This document shows, piece by piece, positions 55,530-64,000 of a stretch of 64,000 nt of DNA. Under the pieces are notes generated by a model, which worked only from the letters and a program-made list of their open reading frames with translations, ran no database searches and was not told the origin of the DNA. Source of the DNA: Paenibacillus sinopodophylli (GTDB taxonomy: Bacteria; Bacillota; Bacilli; Paenibacillales; Paenibacillaceae); contig NZ_VDBO01000001.1 in assembly GCF_005930355.1 (NCBI RefSeq), positions 2,602,107 to 2,666,106 on the forward strand, given 5' to 3'. Within the stretch, counting starts at the first letter, position 1. Each line of letters begins with the position of its first letter. Both the position numbers and the translations under genes were made by a program.

Positions 55530-56354
55530 TTATTTACTAAACCGCCGCTGCCTCAAACTCTCATAAAGCAGCACCGTGGCCGCCATTGCAACATTAAGAG
55601 ACTCCGCTTGCCCCGTCATCGGAATAATGACCGCTTCGTCCATCAGCTCGCGAACAGCGGGCGAGAGTCCCTCGGATTCGCTCCCCATTAGCAGCCAAGT
55701 CCCTTGCGTCCAATCATAACCGTAGCATGTATGCTTTGCTTGCAGGCTGGTGCCGACCAGCTTCATGCCTTTAGCTTTCGCTTGCGGGAGAAGCTCCTTC
55801 AGATCTGCCTCGATAATCGGCAAATGGAATATAGAGCCCATCGTTGATCGCACGGTCTTTGGATTATAGAGGTCAACGCAGCCTTTGCCGAGAATTACGG
55901 CATCTGCGCCAACCGCATCAGCACTGCGAATAATCGTACCCGCATTGCCCGGATCGCGCACTCCGTCCAACACCACGACAAGTCCACCTTTCCGGTATAG
56001 TGCAGACTGGTCATAAGATAGCTTGGACAATATAGCGAATACAGGTGGCGGAGTGTCTGTTCCTGTACATTTTGACATGACTTGCGGTGAGGCTTGTACC
56101 CATTCGAGTCCAAGTGTTGCAGCAGAATCATTGGTTTCCCTCTCCACCATGAGCTCCGCAGGAATACCACGTTCCGTATCATATACAATTGTCAGCACTT
56201 TTGCATTTCCATGAAGCGCCTCTAGTACGAGGTGAACGCCTTCAATAAGGAATTGCCCGCTGCGATCGCGGTTTTTCTTGTCGAGCAGTGATGCCCACTG
56301 TTTTACCTTGTCATTCTGAACCGATGAGAGCAATGGATCGAAATTTTCATTCAT
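55530..56354 (-). CDS. TrmH/SpoU-family RNA methyltransferase (YsgA-like)
   Basis: The protein has 274 residues. An N-terminal substrate-binding domain (FLIEGVHLVLEALHG) is followed by a SPOUT domain with the knot motifs VVVLDGVRDPGNAGTIIRSA, LLMGSESEGLS and IPMTGQAESLNVAMAATVL. Such enzymes methylate ribose 2'-OH in rRNA or tRNA. In Bacillus the ysgA gene lies next to sspI; here ktrA intervenes. Confidence 0.92.
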   Translation of the reverse strand: MNENFDPLLSSVQNDKVKQWASLLDKKNRDRSGQFLIEGVHLVLEALHGNAKVLTIVYDTERGIPAELMVERETNDSAATLGLEWVQASPQVMSKCTGTDTPPPVFAILSKLSYDQSALYRKGGLVVVLDGVRDPGNAGTIIRSADAVGADAVILGKGCVDLYNPKTVRSTMGSIFHLPIIEADLKELLPQAKAKGMKLVGTSLQAKHTCYGYDWTQGTWLLMGSESEGLSPAVRELMDEAVIIPMTGQAESLNVAMAATVLLYESLRQRRFSK

Positions 56355-56361
56355 ATTGTCA

Positions 56362-57027
56362 TTAACCTTCCGAATATGCGATTTCTAAATTTGTTAAATC
56401 CGAATTTTTGCCAACGATGACCAGAATATCGTCCTTATTGATTAAGTCGTCTGCATAAGGAGCGATGTTCATGTTTGAGCCTTTTTTGATCGCCATGACG
56501 TTGCATTTATATTTAGCGCGTATATCAAGCTGTTTCAAGCTCTGTCCAATCATAGGAGCTGGAGCCTTAATTTCAATAATGCTGTAATCATCTGAGATTT
56601 CAATATAATCAAGTATATTTGGCGATACCAGATGATGTGCAACCCGCAAACCCATATCCCGCTCGGGGAATACGACTTTATCGGCGCCTATTTTATTGAC
56701 GACCTTGCCGTGGAGCTCATTCTGTGCCTTAACGATCAAAGTTTTGACGCCAAGATCCTTGAGAATAAGCGTCGTCAGAATACTGGATTGAATGTCCTGA
56801 CCAATCGCAACTACGACAACATCGAAATTACGAATGCCTAGTGCTCTAAGCGCTTCCTCGTCTGTCGAGTCGGCAGATACCGCATGCGTTACTGTATTCA
56901 CAACCTCTTGAATACGCTGCTCATTCGAATCAATCGCAAGCACCTCGAAGCCCATATCCGTCAACGCTTTCGCGACGCTTGAGCCGAAACGCCCCATCCC
57001 AATTACCGCGTACTGCTTCTTAGCCAT
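56362..57027 (-). CDS. ktrA: KtrA/TrkA-type potassium uptake regulator (RCK)
   Basis: The protein has 221 residues. The RCK_N Rossmann domain (VIGMGRFGSSVAKALTDMGF, acidic residue binding ribose in LAIDSNEQR) is followed by an RCK_C domain (about 135-220). It gates the Ktr potassium channel in response to ATP/ADP and c-di-AMP. No ktrB is adjacent. The methyltransferase gene follows after 7 bases, so they may share a transcript. Confidence 0.93.
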   Translation of the reverse strand: MAKKQYAVIGMGRFGSSVAKALTDMGFEVLAIDSNEQRIQEVVNTVTHAVSADSTDEEALRALGIRNFDVVVVAIGQDIQSSILTTLILKDLGVKTLIVKAQNELHGKVVNKIGADKVVFPERDMGLRVAHHLVSPNILDYIEISDDYSIIEIKAPAPMIGQSLKQLDIRAKYKCNVMAIKKGSNMNIAPYADDLINKDDILVIVGKNSDLTNLEIAYSEG

Positions 57028-57095
57028 CTTACCAAACCCTCCTTACCGGATGATTGCTAAAGTGTTCTACACAGTATACCATAGCTTGCTTATTC

Positions 57096-57125
57096 GAATG
57101 AAAGCAGCCGCCGATGGACATAGTA
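57096..57125 (+). promoter_or_regulatory. Putative sigma-G promoter of sspI
   Basis: GAATG (57096-57100) and CATAGTA (57119-57125) with 18 bases between fit the SigG consensus GHATR / CATNHTA with one mismatch. Position about 38 bases before the ATG. SigG is the forespore factor expected for ssp genes. Confidence 0.5.
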
Positions 57126-57162
57126 TATAAGTAAATTTGAATGTGCCAGGAGGTTATTACGT

Positions 57163-57387
57163 ATGGAAGTTATTGATTTGCGCCAAGCGATTGTAAGGCG
57201 TGTGCAAGACAATTCAGCTCAAGAATTATCTGAGGTGATTGAAGATTCAGTAGGTGCCGATGAGCGTGCATTGCCCGGTCTTGGCGTTCTATTCGAGATG
57301 ATTTGGCAAGAATCCTCAGAGCCAGAGCAAGGCAGAATGGTCGAATCTTTATTCAAGCATCTTCATCACTCCGAGCAGGCTAACTAG
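57163..57387 (+). CDS. sspI: Small acid-soluble spore protein SspI
   Basis: The protein has 74 residues: DLRQAIVRRVQDNSAQELSE, then DERALPGLGVLFEMIWQ and a short tail, matching the SspI family. Minor SASP made in the forespore. AGGAGG precedes the ATG by about 8 bases. Its stop lies 3 bases before the end of convergent phnM, so no terminator fits between. Confidence 0.93.
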   Translation: MEVIDLRQAIVRRVQDNSAQELSEVIEDSVGADERALPGLGVLFEMIWQESSEPEQGRMVESLFKHLHHSEQAN

Positions 57388-57390
57388 GGC

Positions 57391-58596
57391 TTAATAGCGT
57401 ACAGATGAGCGGTAAACGATATGTCCTCCAATAATTGTATTCGTTACCAAGGGCATTTCCTCGTAATGATCAACAACAATAAGATCTGCTGCTTTGCCTA
57501 GCTCGATTGAACCGAGCTCATCCGCAACGCCCAACGCTTGTGCTGGATGAAGCGTCGCCATCCTCACCGCAGCAGGCAAAGCAGCTATTTCTAGCTTCGC
57601 AAGCTTGAACACGGCAGCAAGCATCGATGAGGGATGATAATCCGAGCATAAAATATCCGCAGCTTCTGCTGTAATCGCATCGACAGCACGCAAATTTTTG
57701 TCGTGAGATGCCCCTCTAACTACGTTCGGAGCTCCCACGCACACATGCAAACCTTGCTCCATCGCATACTTAGCCGTTTCCATATTAATCGGGAACTCAC
57801 AAACGGATACACCATATCCGACCGATTCGTCCACCTTCTTAGCAGAATCATCATCATGCGATGCAATCGCAATACCTTGCTTCGCAGCAAGCTTGCTTAG
57901 TTGTATCAGTTGATCAGCATTGACTTGCTGCCTGCGCATAATCAATTCCTCAACGATTACCTTAACCTCGTCTTGACTAACACCTTGGTTTTTCATCACA
58001 TAGCGCTCGAATGAGCCTAGCTCCCTATACTGTCCTTGTCCCGGTGAATGATCCATGAAGGATAAATAATCGATCATTTTCTCATTCAATAGACTCTCAA
58101 CAATCGGCATTCCAGCGAGATGTGATACCTCAAACCGCAAATGAATGCGGTTGCGAACAACTGATCGTTTGCTCCGATAGTTAATAATATGATCGACCAT
58201 TCCTGTAAGCAAATGATCACCTCGCAAACTAAGCCCAACACCAAGCGATAAGGAATGATACATTGTCGTAATACCGTGTATGGGCAGCTTCCGTTCGAAC
58301 TCGACTAGAGCCATATCAAGTGGAAACAACGTGTTTGGACGCGGCTGTACTTCCTTCTCAATCGCATCGCAATGAATATCAATGAACCCCGGCAGCACAT
58401 ACTGCCCTCCTGCGTCGATAACCGATGCGTCCGCATGCTGACTAAGCCAATGGTTCACATCATCTTCTCCTTGCAGGAATGCGTCGATTTTCCCTTCAAC
58501 CACAGCGATTGCAGTATCTGTAACCTCTTCCGGCAACACTACTTTTCCATTAAGGATGAGCATAGGCACTTGTTCCGTACGTAAGTGATTGTCCAT
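57391..58596 (-). CDS. phnM: PhnM-type amidohydrolase (phosphonate pathway)
   Basis: The protein has 401 residues of the amidohydrolase fold. Metal site GFIDIHCDAIE near residue 75, the metal-ligand stretch LRFEVSH, SHDDDSAKKV near 245 and DYHPSSMLAAVFKLA near 315 fit alpha-D-ribose 1-methylphosphonate 5-triphosphate diphosphatase. The other phn genes (phnGHIJKL) are not in the window, so it is an orphan here. AAGGAG is about 11 bases before the ATG. A related dihydroorotase-like function cannot be excluded. Confidence 0.85.
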   Translation of the reverse strand: MDNHLRTEQVPMLILNGKVVLPEEVTDTAIAVVEGKIDAFLQGEDDVNHWLSQHADASVIDAGGQYVLPGFIDIHCDAIEKEVQPRPNTLFPLDMALVEFERKLPIHGITTMYHSLSLGVGLSLRGDHLLTGMVDHIINYRSKRSVVRNRIHLRFEVSHLAGMPIVESLLNEKMIDYLSFMDHSPGQGQYRELGSFERYVMKNQGVSQDEVKVIVEELIMRRQQVNADQLIQLSKLAAKQGIAIASHDDDSAKKVDESVGYGVSVCEFPINMETAKYAMEQGLHVCVGAPNVVRGASHDKNLRAVDAITAEAADILCSDYHPSSMLAAVFKLAKLEIAALPAAVRMATLHPAQALGVADELGSIELGKAADLIVVDHYEEMPLVTNTIIGGHIVYRSSVRY

Positions 58597-58696
58597 TGGT
58601 TGGTCGTCTCCTTACCCTATCGTTCTACCATCAAGCTTATCATATCGCGGGCATCTATTTCATCCCTTACCTCGCTTGAATTGTCTTTAGAAATAG

Positions 58697-58728
58697 AAAA
58701 AAAGGCCTAGGCACTCGCGCCTAGACCA
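58697..58728 (-). terminator. Intrinsic terminator of the GbsR-like gene
   Basis: GGTCTAGGC and GCCTAGGCC arms around a 6-base loop, followed by seven T residues on the minus strand. Confidence 0.85.
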
Positions 58729-58767
58729 CCGCACATCATACTGCTGCGAATCTTGTTATAACAGCTG

Positions 58768-59325
58768 CTATTCCTCTTTCGGTATAAAGGTATAAATGTC
58801 GCCCGTTTCAAAAGAATCAATTAAACGATCCAGCCATCTGTAGTACCTCAGTGCCTCGTCAATCTTCTCTACATCGTTCGTCAAAACATCAAGGAAAGGC
58901 TGATCTCCTTCATATTGCTGCTTCAACGCTTCAATTTCCTTCATGGAGCGATTTAAGGCACTCATGTTCTGCTCTACAGCTTTTCTCCATTTAATTGAGA
59001 AGAAATCGGTAAAGTTCTGATGCCAATTCGGCTCTACTTCATACAGATCTTTGCGCGAGCCCTTGCCCCATACTTTATTAATCATCTTCAGGTCATGCAG
59101 CGTCCGCATACCTGTACTCATCGACGTCTTGCTCATTCCCATGGTCTGGCTCATATCGTCAAGCGTAACCGGTTCGCGATTGAAATACATATTTCCATAT
59201 AAATGGCCAATAGATAATGTAATACCGTACAAGTCCATGTTTTTCCCGATTGATTCAATGACACGGCGGCGTGTGTTTTGCAGCTTTGCTAGCTGCTCTT
59301 CGGTTAATGCTGCAAGTTCGTTCAT
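58768..59325 (-). CDS. GbsR/OpcR-like MarR-type regulator
   Basis: The protein has 185 residues with an N-terminal winged helix (LYGNMYFNREPVTLDDMSQT, MSKTSMSTGMRTLHDLKMIN) and a C-terminal dimerisation coil. GbsR-type regulators control choline and glycine-betaine genes. The divergent OpuA-type operon immediately beyond supports that. The ATG at 59325 follows AGGAGG. Confidence 0.88.
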   Translation of the reverse strand: MNELAALTEEQLAKLQNTRRRVIESIGKNMDLYGITLSIGHLYGNMYFNREPVTLDDMSQTMGMSKTSMSTGMRTLHDLKMINKVWGKGSRKDLYEVEPNWHQNFTDFFSIKWRKAVEQNMSALNRSMKEIEALKQQYEGDQPFLDVLTNDVEKIDEALRYYRWLDRLIDSFETGDIYTFIPKEE

Positions 59326-59458
59326 CTCTTTCCTCCTGAGGAGTGTCGTGCCCCCTATCATGCCTACATTGATTATTGTAATCAAAGGTCTATCTATCTG
59401 TAAAGAAAGCCTTTGGGACGAAAAAGGGAGTTATATGGAGTATACTGTATGTAAAGTA

Positions 59459-59478
59459 CGTAAAGTTATAACTGTACG
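59459..59478. promoter_or_regulatory. Palindromic candidate operator for the GbsR-like regulator
   Basis: CGTAAAGTTATAACTGTACG is a 20-base palindrome with a single mismatched pair, in the divergent region between the regulator and opuAA. Its position between the two starts fits control of the transport operon. Confidence 0.5.
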
Positions 59479-59566
59479 AATTATACGCAGGCTTACGCCT
59501 TTTGACCATTACAAACATAACCAACTAAACTTATGGGAGTCGAAATATTCCACAAGGGGGCACAAC

Positions 59567-60775
59567 ATGGCGATTATAGAAGCCAAGAGGCTGACCAAGA
59601 TTTTCGGAGCCGATCCGAAAAAGGCGATCCCGCTGCTGGATAAAGGATGGTCTAAAGAAAAGATTTTTGCAGAAACGAAGCTTACAGTTGGGGTTAACCA
59701 AGCAAGCTTCTCCATTGAAGAAGGACAAATATTTGTCATCATGGGCTTGTCCGGCAGCGGCAAGTCGACACTTGTAAGGCTTCTCAACCGGCTCATTGAG
59801 CCAACGATAGGCCAAGTTTTATTCAACGGAACGGATGTCTTGAAGATGTCTGCAGAGCAGCTAAGAACGTTCAGAAGAAAAAACGTGGGCATGGTATTTC
59901 AGAAATTTGCGCTGTTCCCCCACCGCACCGTCATTCAGAACATTGAATACGGACTTGAGGTGCAGGGCATCGACAAAAAGAAGCGCAAAGCAATGGCCAT
60001 GGAATCACTCGAGCTGGTCGGACTGAAAGGTTGGGAAGACAGCTATCCCGATCAATTGAGCGGCGGCATGCAGCAGCGTGTCGGTTTGGCAAGAGGACTT
60101 GCTAATGATCCTGATGTGCTTCTCATGGACGAAGCGTTCAGTGCACTCGATCCGCTCATTCGCAAGGATATGCAGGACGAGCTGCTCGAGCTCCAATCCA
60201 AAATGAAAAAAACAATTGTATTCATTACGCATGATCTGAATGAGGCACTGCGTATTGGTGACCAAATTGCATTAATGAAGGATGGAAGCATCGTACAGAT
60301 CGGGTCTCCCGAAGAAATATTGATGCAGCCTGCAAACAAATATGTAGAACGCTTCGTTGAAGACGTCGATCTATCCAAGGTACTAACTGCCTCGCATGTC
60401 ATGATCAAGCCTGAGACAATCACCATTGAGAAAGGTCCACGCGTAGCCTTGCAGTTCATGCGTGATCGAGGTGTTTCCAGCTTATATGTCGTAGATAAGG
60501 GCATGCGGCTGCTTGGTGTTGTAACAGCTGAGGACGCGGCGAATGCAATAAAAAACGGGCTAAAGCTTGAAGATGCCATGGAGCGAGAGGCACCCTTCGC
60601 TTCGCCTGACACGATGCTTAATGATTTATTCGAATTAATGAGCTTATCCAAGTTTCCTGTATCGATTATCGATGACAACGGTCGACTAAAAGGTATTGTC
60701 ATAAAAGGTGCGGTTCTTGCCGCATTGTCTGGAAATTCATCATTAGAGGCAGGTGCTAGTCATGAATCTGCCTAA
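59567..60775 (+). CDS. opuAA: Glycine-betaine/proline ABC transporter ATPase (OpuAA type)
   Basis: The protein has 402 residues: ATPase domain with Walker A GLSGSGKSTLVRLL near 60, signature QLSGGMQQRVGLARGLA, Walker B VLLMDEAFSALDPLIRKDMQ, then two CBS domains from about 275 (osmosensing in OpuA types). The N-terminal MAIIEAKRLTKIFGADPKKA and WSKEKIFAETKLTVGV extension is typical of OpuAA. The ATG at 59567 follows AAGGGGG; longer open frames upstream lack support. It overlaps the permease gene. Confidence 0.95.
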   Translation: MAIIEAKRLTKIFGADPKKAIPLLDKGWSKEKIFAETKLTVGVNQASFSIEEGQIFVIMGLSGSGKSTLVRLLNRLIEPTIGQVLFNGTDVLKMSAEQLRTFRRKNVGMVFQKFALFPHRTVIQNIEYGLEVQGIDKKKRKAMAMESLELVGLKGWEDSYPDQLSGGMQQRVGLARGLANDPDVLLMDEAFSALDPLIRKDMQDELLELQSKMKKTIVFITHDLNEALRIGDQIALMKDGSIVQIGSPEEILMQPANKYVERFVEDVDLSKVLTASHVMIKPETITIEKGPRVALQFMRDRGVSSLYVVDKGMRLLGVVTAEDAANAIKNGLKLEDAMEREAPFASPDTMLNDLFELMSLSKFPVSIIDDNGRLKGIVIKGAVLAALSGNSSLEAGASHESA

Positions 60776-61598
60776 AATTCCATTAGCGGATTGGATTGAA
60801 TGGCTTGAGACGTGGCTTGAGACTCATTTCGAGCCTTTCTTCAAACTCATTCGTTTGCTAGTCGGCGAAACCGTTAACGGGCTGGAAACAGCGCTTAACT
60901 GGTTCCCCGCTCTCGTTCTCATCTTACTATTCACGCTTGTCGCATGGTTTATCGGCAAATGGAGAATGGCATTATTTACGCTTATTGGTCTGCTCATTAT
61001 TGAGAATCTCGGCCTATGGAGCCAAACGATGCAGACACTCGCGCTCGTCTTGACTTCGGCTTTCATATCGGTGCTGATTGGCGTGCCAATGGGCATTCTA
61101 TGCGCACGACACAGCAGCGTTCAGAAGATCGTTACACCGGTGCTGGATTTCATGCAGACGATGCCTGCCTTCGTCTATCTGCTTCCTGCAGTCACCTTTT
61201 TCTCTCTTGGCGTTGTACCGGGCGTCATTTCATCTATTATATTTGCGATTCCGCCGACGATAAGACTGACAAGTCTTGGCATACGCCAGGTTCCAGAGGA
61301 GCTTGTCGAAGCAGCAGACGCTTTCGGCTCTACGCCGTACCAGAAGCTGATCAAGCTTCAGCTCCCGATTGCTATGCCGACTATTATGGCTGGTATCAAC
61401 CAGACGATTATGCTCTCTTTGTCGATGGTTGTCATTGCCTCGATGATCGGTGCACAAGGGGTCGGTGTTTATGTCTATCGCGCTGTAACGCAGGGTAATA
61501 CCGGAGTAGGCTTTGAAGCCGGCCTTGCCATCGTTATTTTAGCTATTATTTTGGATCGTTTGACCCAACAGATTATTCGTAAAAGCAAAACGACGTAA
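60762..61598 (+). CDS. opuAB: Glycine-betaine ABC transporter permease (OpuAB/ProW type)
   Basis: The protein has 278 residues. The N-terminal amphipathic region (IPLADWIEWLETWLETHFEP) precedes five or six membrane segments; the EAA-type loop is PEELVEAADAFGSTPYQKLI. The ATG at 60762 overlaps the ATPase stop. Imports compatible solutes under high osmolarity. Confidence 0.95.
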   Translation: MNLPKIPLADWIEWLETWLETHFEPFFKLIRLLVGETVNGLETALNWFPALVLILLFTLVAWFIGKWRMALFTLIGLLIIENLGLWSQTMQTLALVLTSAFISVLIGVPMGILCARHSSVQKIVTPVLDFMQTMPAFVYLLPAVTFFSLGVVPGVISSIIFAIPPTIRLTSLGIRQVPEELVEAADAFGSTPYQKLIKLQLPIAMPTIMAGINQTIMLSLSMVVIASMIGAQGVGVYVYRAVTQGNTGVGFEAGLAIVILAIILDRLTQQIIRKSKTT

Positions 61599-61667
61599 TT
61601 GTAAACAGTAGTATACCCTACCTCCCTACCTTCGTTATAGGTATGAAACCAATTAAGGAGTGATTTT

Positions 61668-62534
61668 TTGAAATTCAATCGTCTATCTATTATTGCAGCC
61701 GCTGTTTTGGTGATCGCTTTAGTCGCAGGATGCTCTTCAAGTGGGAGCAGCAAGAAGAAAGTAACCTTGGCCTATGTCGCTTGGGATTCTGAGATTGCAA
61801 GCAGCTATGTTGTCAAAGAAGTACTGGAACAAAAGCTAAATTATGAAGTTGAGCTATTACAGGTAGATGCTGGCCCGATGTGGGCTGGGATTTCGGATGG
61901 AAGCGCAGACGCAATGGTTGCAGCGTGGCTGCCAACTACACATGCTTCATATATTTCCAAATATAACGGAAAGTACGAGGATCTCGGACAAAACCTTGAA
62001 GGTACTAAGGTCGGACTTGTCGTACCGCAATACATGGATATCAACAGCATCGAGGAGTTGAATGGTGCAGTAGGGGATTCCGTGGATTATACGATTATTG
62101 GTATTGAGCCCGGTGCCGGTCTCATGATGTCGACAGAGAAGGTGCTTGACGAGTATAAGCTTCGCGACAAGTGGACGTTGCTGGAGAGCTCATCGGCAGC
62201 GATGACGCAGCAGCTTGAGAAAGCCTATGCGAAGCAAGAACCGATCATCGTAACCGGCTGGACACCACACTGGATGTTCGCCAAGATGGATCTCAAATAT
62301 TTGGAGGACCCAAGCAATGTGTACGGCGGAGACGAGCAGATCCATACGATAGCTCGCAAAGGCCTTAAAGAGGATCAGCCAGAAGCATTTACATTCCTCG
62401 ACAAGTTCAACTGGACGCCCGATGATATGGCAGCTGTAATGATTGACATTCAAGAAGGCAAAACGCCTGAGGATGCTGCCAAAGCATGGGTGGAGCAGAA
62501 TGCGGACAAGGTTGAGGCTTGGCTAAAATCATAA
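61668..62534 (+). CDS. opuAC: Glycine-betaine-binding lipoprotein (OpuAC type)
   Basis: The protein has 288 residues. The lipobox LVAGC puts the anchored cysteine at C22. The OpuAC fold follows (VTLAYVAWDSEIASSYVVKE, DAMVAAWLPTTHASYI, VTGWTPHWMFAKMDLKYLED). The aromatic residues in the W-x-P and related loops would bind betaine. The TTG at 61668 follows AAGGAG by 7 bases. Ends the opuA operon, followed by the terminator at 62602-62654. Confidence 0.95.
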   Translation: MKFNRLSIIAAAVLVIALVAGCSSSGSSKKKVTLAYVAWDSEIASSYVVKEVLEQKLNYEVELLQVDAGPMWAGISDGSADAMVAAWLPTTHASYISKYNGKYEDLGQNLEGTKVGLVVPQYMDINSIEELNGAVGDSVDYTIIGIEPGAGLMMSTEKVLDEYKLRDKWTLLESSSAAMTQQLEKAYAKQEPIIVTGWTPHWMFAKMDLKYLEDPSNVYGGDEQIHTIARKGLKEDQPEAFTFLDKFNWTPDDMAAVMIDIQEGKTPEDAAKAWVEQNADKVEAWLKS

Positions 62535-62601
62535 TTCGGGAATAACTGAAACAGGGTTTAAAGCACAAGCCAAAACACAATAACTTACATGCACATGATA
62601 C

Positions 62602-62654
62602 AAAAACAGCGCTTGCGGAGAGACTTTCATCTCTGGCACAAGCGCTGTTTTTGT
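62602..62654. terminator. Bidirectional terminator
   Basis: AAAAACAGCGCTTG and CAAGCGCTGTTTTTG arms with inner GAGAGA/TCTCT, between opuAC and the convergent oxidoreductase gene. Confidence 0.9.
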
Positions 62655-62656
62655 GA

Positions 62657-63757
62657 TTAGTCTAAGCAGAATGGCTGCAAGCCAAGCGGCAATGGCGCCG
62701 GACGCTCACAGGTGCTCTTCATGTCGTAATGAACACCGTTCTCGGATGCATCATGGAAGCCATGCATCGCTTCAAGTACATGATAAGCAAGCTCTCCATT
62801 CGCACGGTGCTTCCGACCGGTTTGAATCGCTTTGGCCATATCCGCTGCACCAACTCCGCGTGCATTCTGAGTATAGCCGTATGCAAGTGGAATGTCCGAC
62901 CATTCATTGGAGCCTGCACGCCATAGCTTAATTTGACCATCGAAGCTGTTCGGGTCCGGTACGAGCAAGGTGCCTGCACTACCGTACACCTCGATCCGCG
63001 GTAATGTAGAACCGCCTTTCACATCGAAGCTCGTCAGCAGCGTTCCGATCGGACCGGAAGCAAAGTCCATAATGCCTGCGATATGCGTCGGAACCTCAAC
63101 TTTAACCTTCTCTCCGTATTTCGGTTTGCTTGTAATTGTACGCTCAGGATAAGAAATCCGTGCAGAGCCCGTAACGCGTGTAATCGGCCCAAGCAGCGCA
63201 ACTAGCGCCGTCAAGTAATATGGACCCATATCGAACATGGGACCGCCGCCCTTTTGGTAATAAAACTCAGGCGCTGGATGCCAAGATTCGTGTCCGCCTC
63301 CAACCATGAATGCCGTAGCCCCGATTGGCGTGCCAATCCATCCGTCTTCCAGCAGTTTAATACTCGTCTGAATGCCCCCGCCGAGGAACGTATCGGGCGC
63401 ACTTCCTACTAAAAGGCCTTTTCTCTCTGCAAGCTCAAGCACCTCCTGTGCTTCCTCGCGTGTTACCGCAAACGGCTTCTCCACATACACATGCTTGCCC
63501 GCTTCCAGTGCGCGCAAGCAAATCGATGCATGTGCCTGTGGTATCGTTAGATTAATAATCAATTGAATTTCGGAATCAGCAAGCAGCTCATCAACCGAAC
63601 ATCCACGAATACCAAATTCCTCGCCGCGTGCAACAGCACGTTCTACGTCCAAATCCGCACAAGCTACAACTTGAAGCGCGTCGAAGCGGTTTCCATTTTC
63701 CAAATAAATGCCGCTAATATTTCCTGTACCGATAATACCCGCTTTGATTTTCTCCAT
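62657..63757 (-). CDS. Gfo/Idh/MocA-family NAD(P)-dependent sugar oxidoreductase
   Basis: The protein has 366 residues. The N-terminal Rossmann domain (KAGIIGTGNISGIYLENGNR) has the family EKPF near residue 95 (HVYVEKPFAVTREEAQEVL). A C-terminal Gfo-like domain contains GGHESWHPAPEFYYQKGGGPMFDMGPYYL pieces; the DMGPYY histidine/aspartate region is catalytic in relatives. The ATG at 63757 is chosen; the longer frame starts in the upstream intergenic region. A ThuA-like gene lies just upstream on the same strand, a common pair in sugar degradation. Confidence 0.9.
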   Translation of the reverse strand: MEKIKAGIIGTGNISGIYLENGNRFDALQVVACADLDVERAVARGEEFGIRGCSVDELLADSEIQLIINLTIPQAHASICLRALEAGKHVYVEKPFAVTREEAQEVLELAERKGLLVGSAPDTFLGGGIQTSIKLLEDGWIGTPIGATAFMVGGGHESWHPAPEFYYQKGGGPMFDMGPYYLTALVALLGPITRVTGSARISYPERTITSKPKYGEKVKVEVPTHIAGIMDFASGPIGTLLTSFDVKGGSTLPRIEVYGSAGTLLVPDPNSFDGQIKLWRAGSNEWSDIPLAYGYTQNARGVGAADMAKAIQTGRKHRANGELAYHVLEAMHGFHDASENGVHYDMKSTCERPAPLPLGLQPFCLD

Positions 63758-63802
63758 TGTCTTCCGTCCCTCGTCCCATGACTTCAATTTTATTCAGTGT
63801 GC

Positions 63803-64000
63803 TTAAAGCTGATTATCTGCCATGCCGCTATATGCGGCTGACACTGTGCCTGCTGCAAGCGCATTTGCCTTGCCTTCTGCGCACCATAAGAAACCTCTGC
63901 GCATTAGCTCTTTTACCGTTGCAATATCTATAATGTTCGCCTGATGGCCGAGTGAATTGTAATAAACCCGTCCTACACCCCAGCGCTTCGTCCAAGCAAC
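63803..64000 (-). CDS. ThuA-like domain protein, C-terminal end only (window edge)
   Basis: Minus-strand frame from the window end to a TAA at 63803. The 65 visible residues contain VAWTKRWGVGRVYYNSLGHQ and LMRRGFLWCAEGKANAL, a match to the C-terminus of ThuA-like (glutamine-amidotransferase-like) proteins. The rest is outside the window. It is upstream of the Gfo/Idh/MocA gene on the same strand, likely one transcript. Confidence 0.8.
   Translation of the reverse strand, partial: VAWTKRWGVGRVYYNSLGHQANIIDIATVKELMRRGFLWCAEGKANALAAGTVSAAYSGMADNQL

Noticed and set aside
1..64000. CRISPR arrays, tRNA or rRNA genes
   Set aside because: No regularly spaced short repeats with unique spacers and no tRNA- or rRNA-like sequence were seen on reading; not tested by program.

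Overview
The window looks like a chromosome segment of a spore-forming Bacillota of the Paenibacillus type. The evidence is the sporulation genes (ylbJ, yunB, sspI, a lytH-like peptidase), an S-layer-anchored giant glucanase, the ccpN-yqfL pair, YesMN-type two-component control, many TTG starts and strong AGGAGG-type ribosome binding sites. Species cannot be fixed from the sequence alone. The backbone gene order resembles Bacillus-type genomes in several places (ccpN-yqfL, yutD-lipA-lytH-yunB, ysgA-like methyltransferase-sspI).

Layout. 1-735: the right end of an integrated element, the C-terminus of a large serine recombinase, whose end sits inside a cpaF/tadA pilus ATPase gene. 1604-9760: backbone on the minus strand (tad genes, ndk, yqfL, ccpN, a beta-hydroxyacid dehydrogenase, pepF, a DUF2225 protein, a truncated hemoglobin) with a two-gene plus-strand pair at 8005-8402. 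9912-16730: ylbJ and nadK, yutD and lipA, lytH and yunB. 16743-23426: a 2227-residue S-layer-anchored protein with a GH87-like (alpha-1,3-glucanase) beta-helix core and a cre-like site upstream. 23748-30936: a YiaAB-type membrane protein, then a sugar ABC transporter with a YesM/YesN pair. 31104-39142: an HD-GYP protein, an ABC-F ATPase with an attenuator-type leader, an SMI1/LRR protein, a periplasmic-type Cu/Zn superoxide dismutase next to a Nudix relic, a stand-alone VRR-NUC-like protein, and an M20 dipeptidase.

39380-55530 is an accessory island with AT-rich intergenic sequence and many broken genes. It holds an IS5-type remnant, an IS4-type element interrupted by an IS3-type element (5-bp duplication), an HTH pseudogene, a polymorphic-toxin-like locus (a 14-repeat RCC1 protein with a YD tail, an Rhs protein with a variable C-terminus, and a candidate immunity gene), a decayed IS5-type element, a methyltransferase scar, and an IS110 element with a probable bridge-RNA region.

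Backbone resumes at 55530 with an RNA methyltransferase, ktrA, sspI, an orphan phnM, a GbsR-like regulator divergent from a glycine-betaine OpuA-type transporter (ATPase, permease, lipoprotein), a Gfo/Idh/MocA oxidoreductase and the end of a ThuA-like gene cut by the window edge. The strongest candidates for something new are the RCC1/Rhs/immunity locus, the ABC-F leader, the serine-integrase insertion in cpaF and the IS110 bridge-RNA region.
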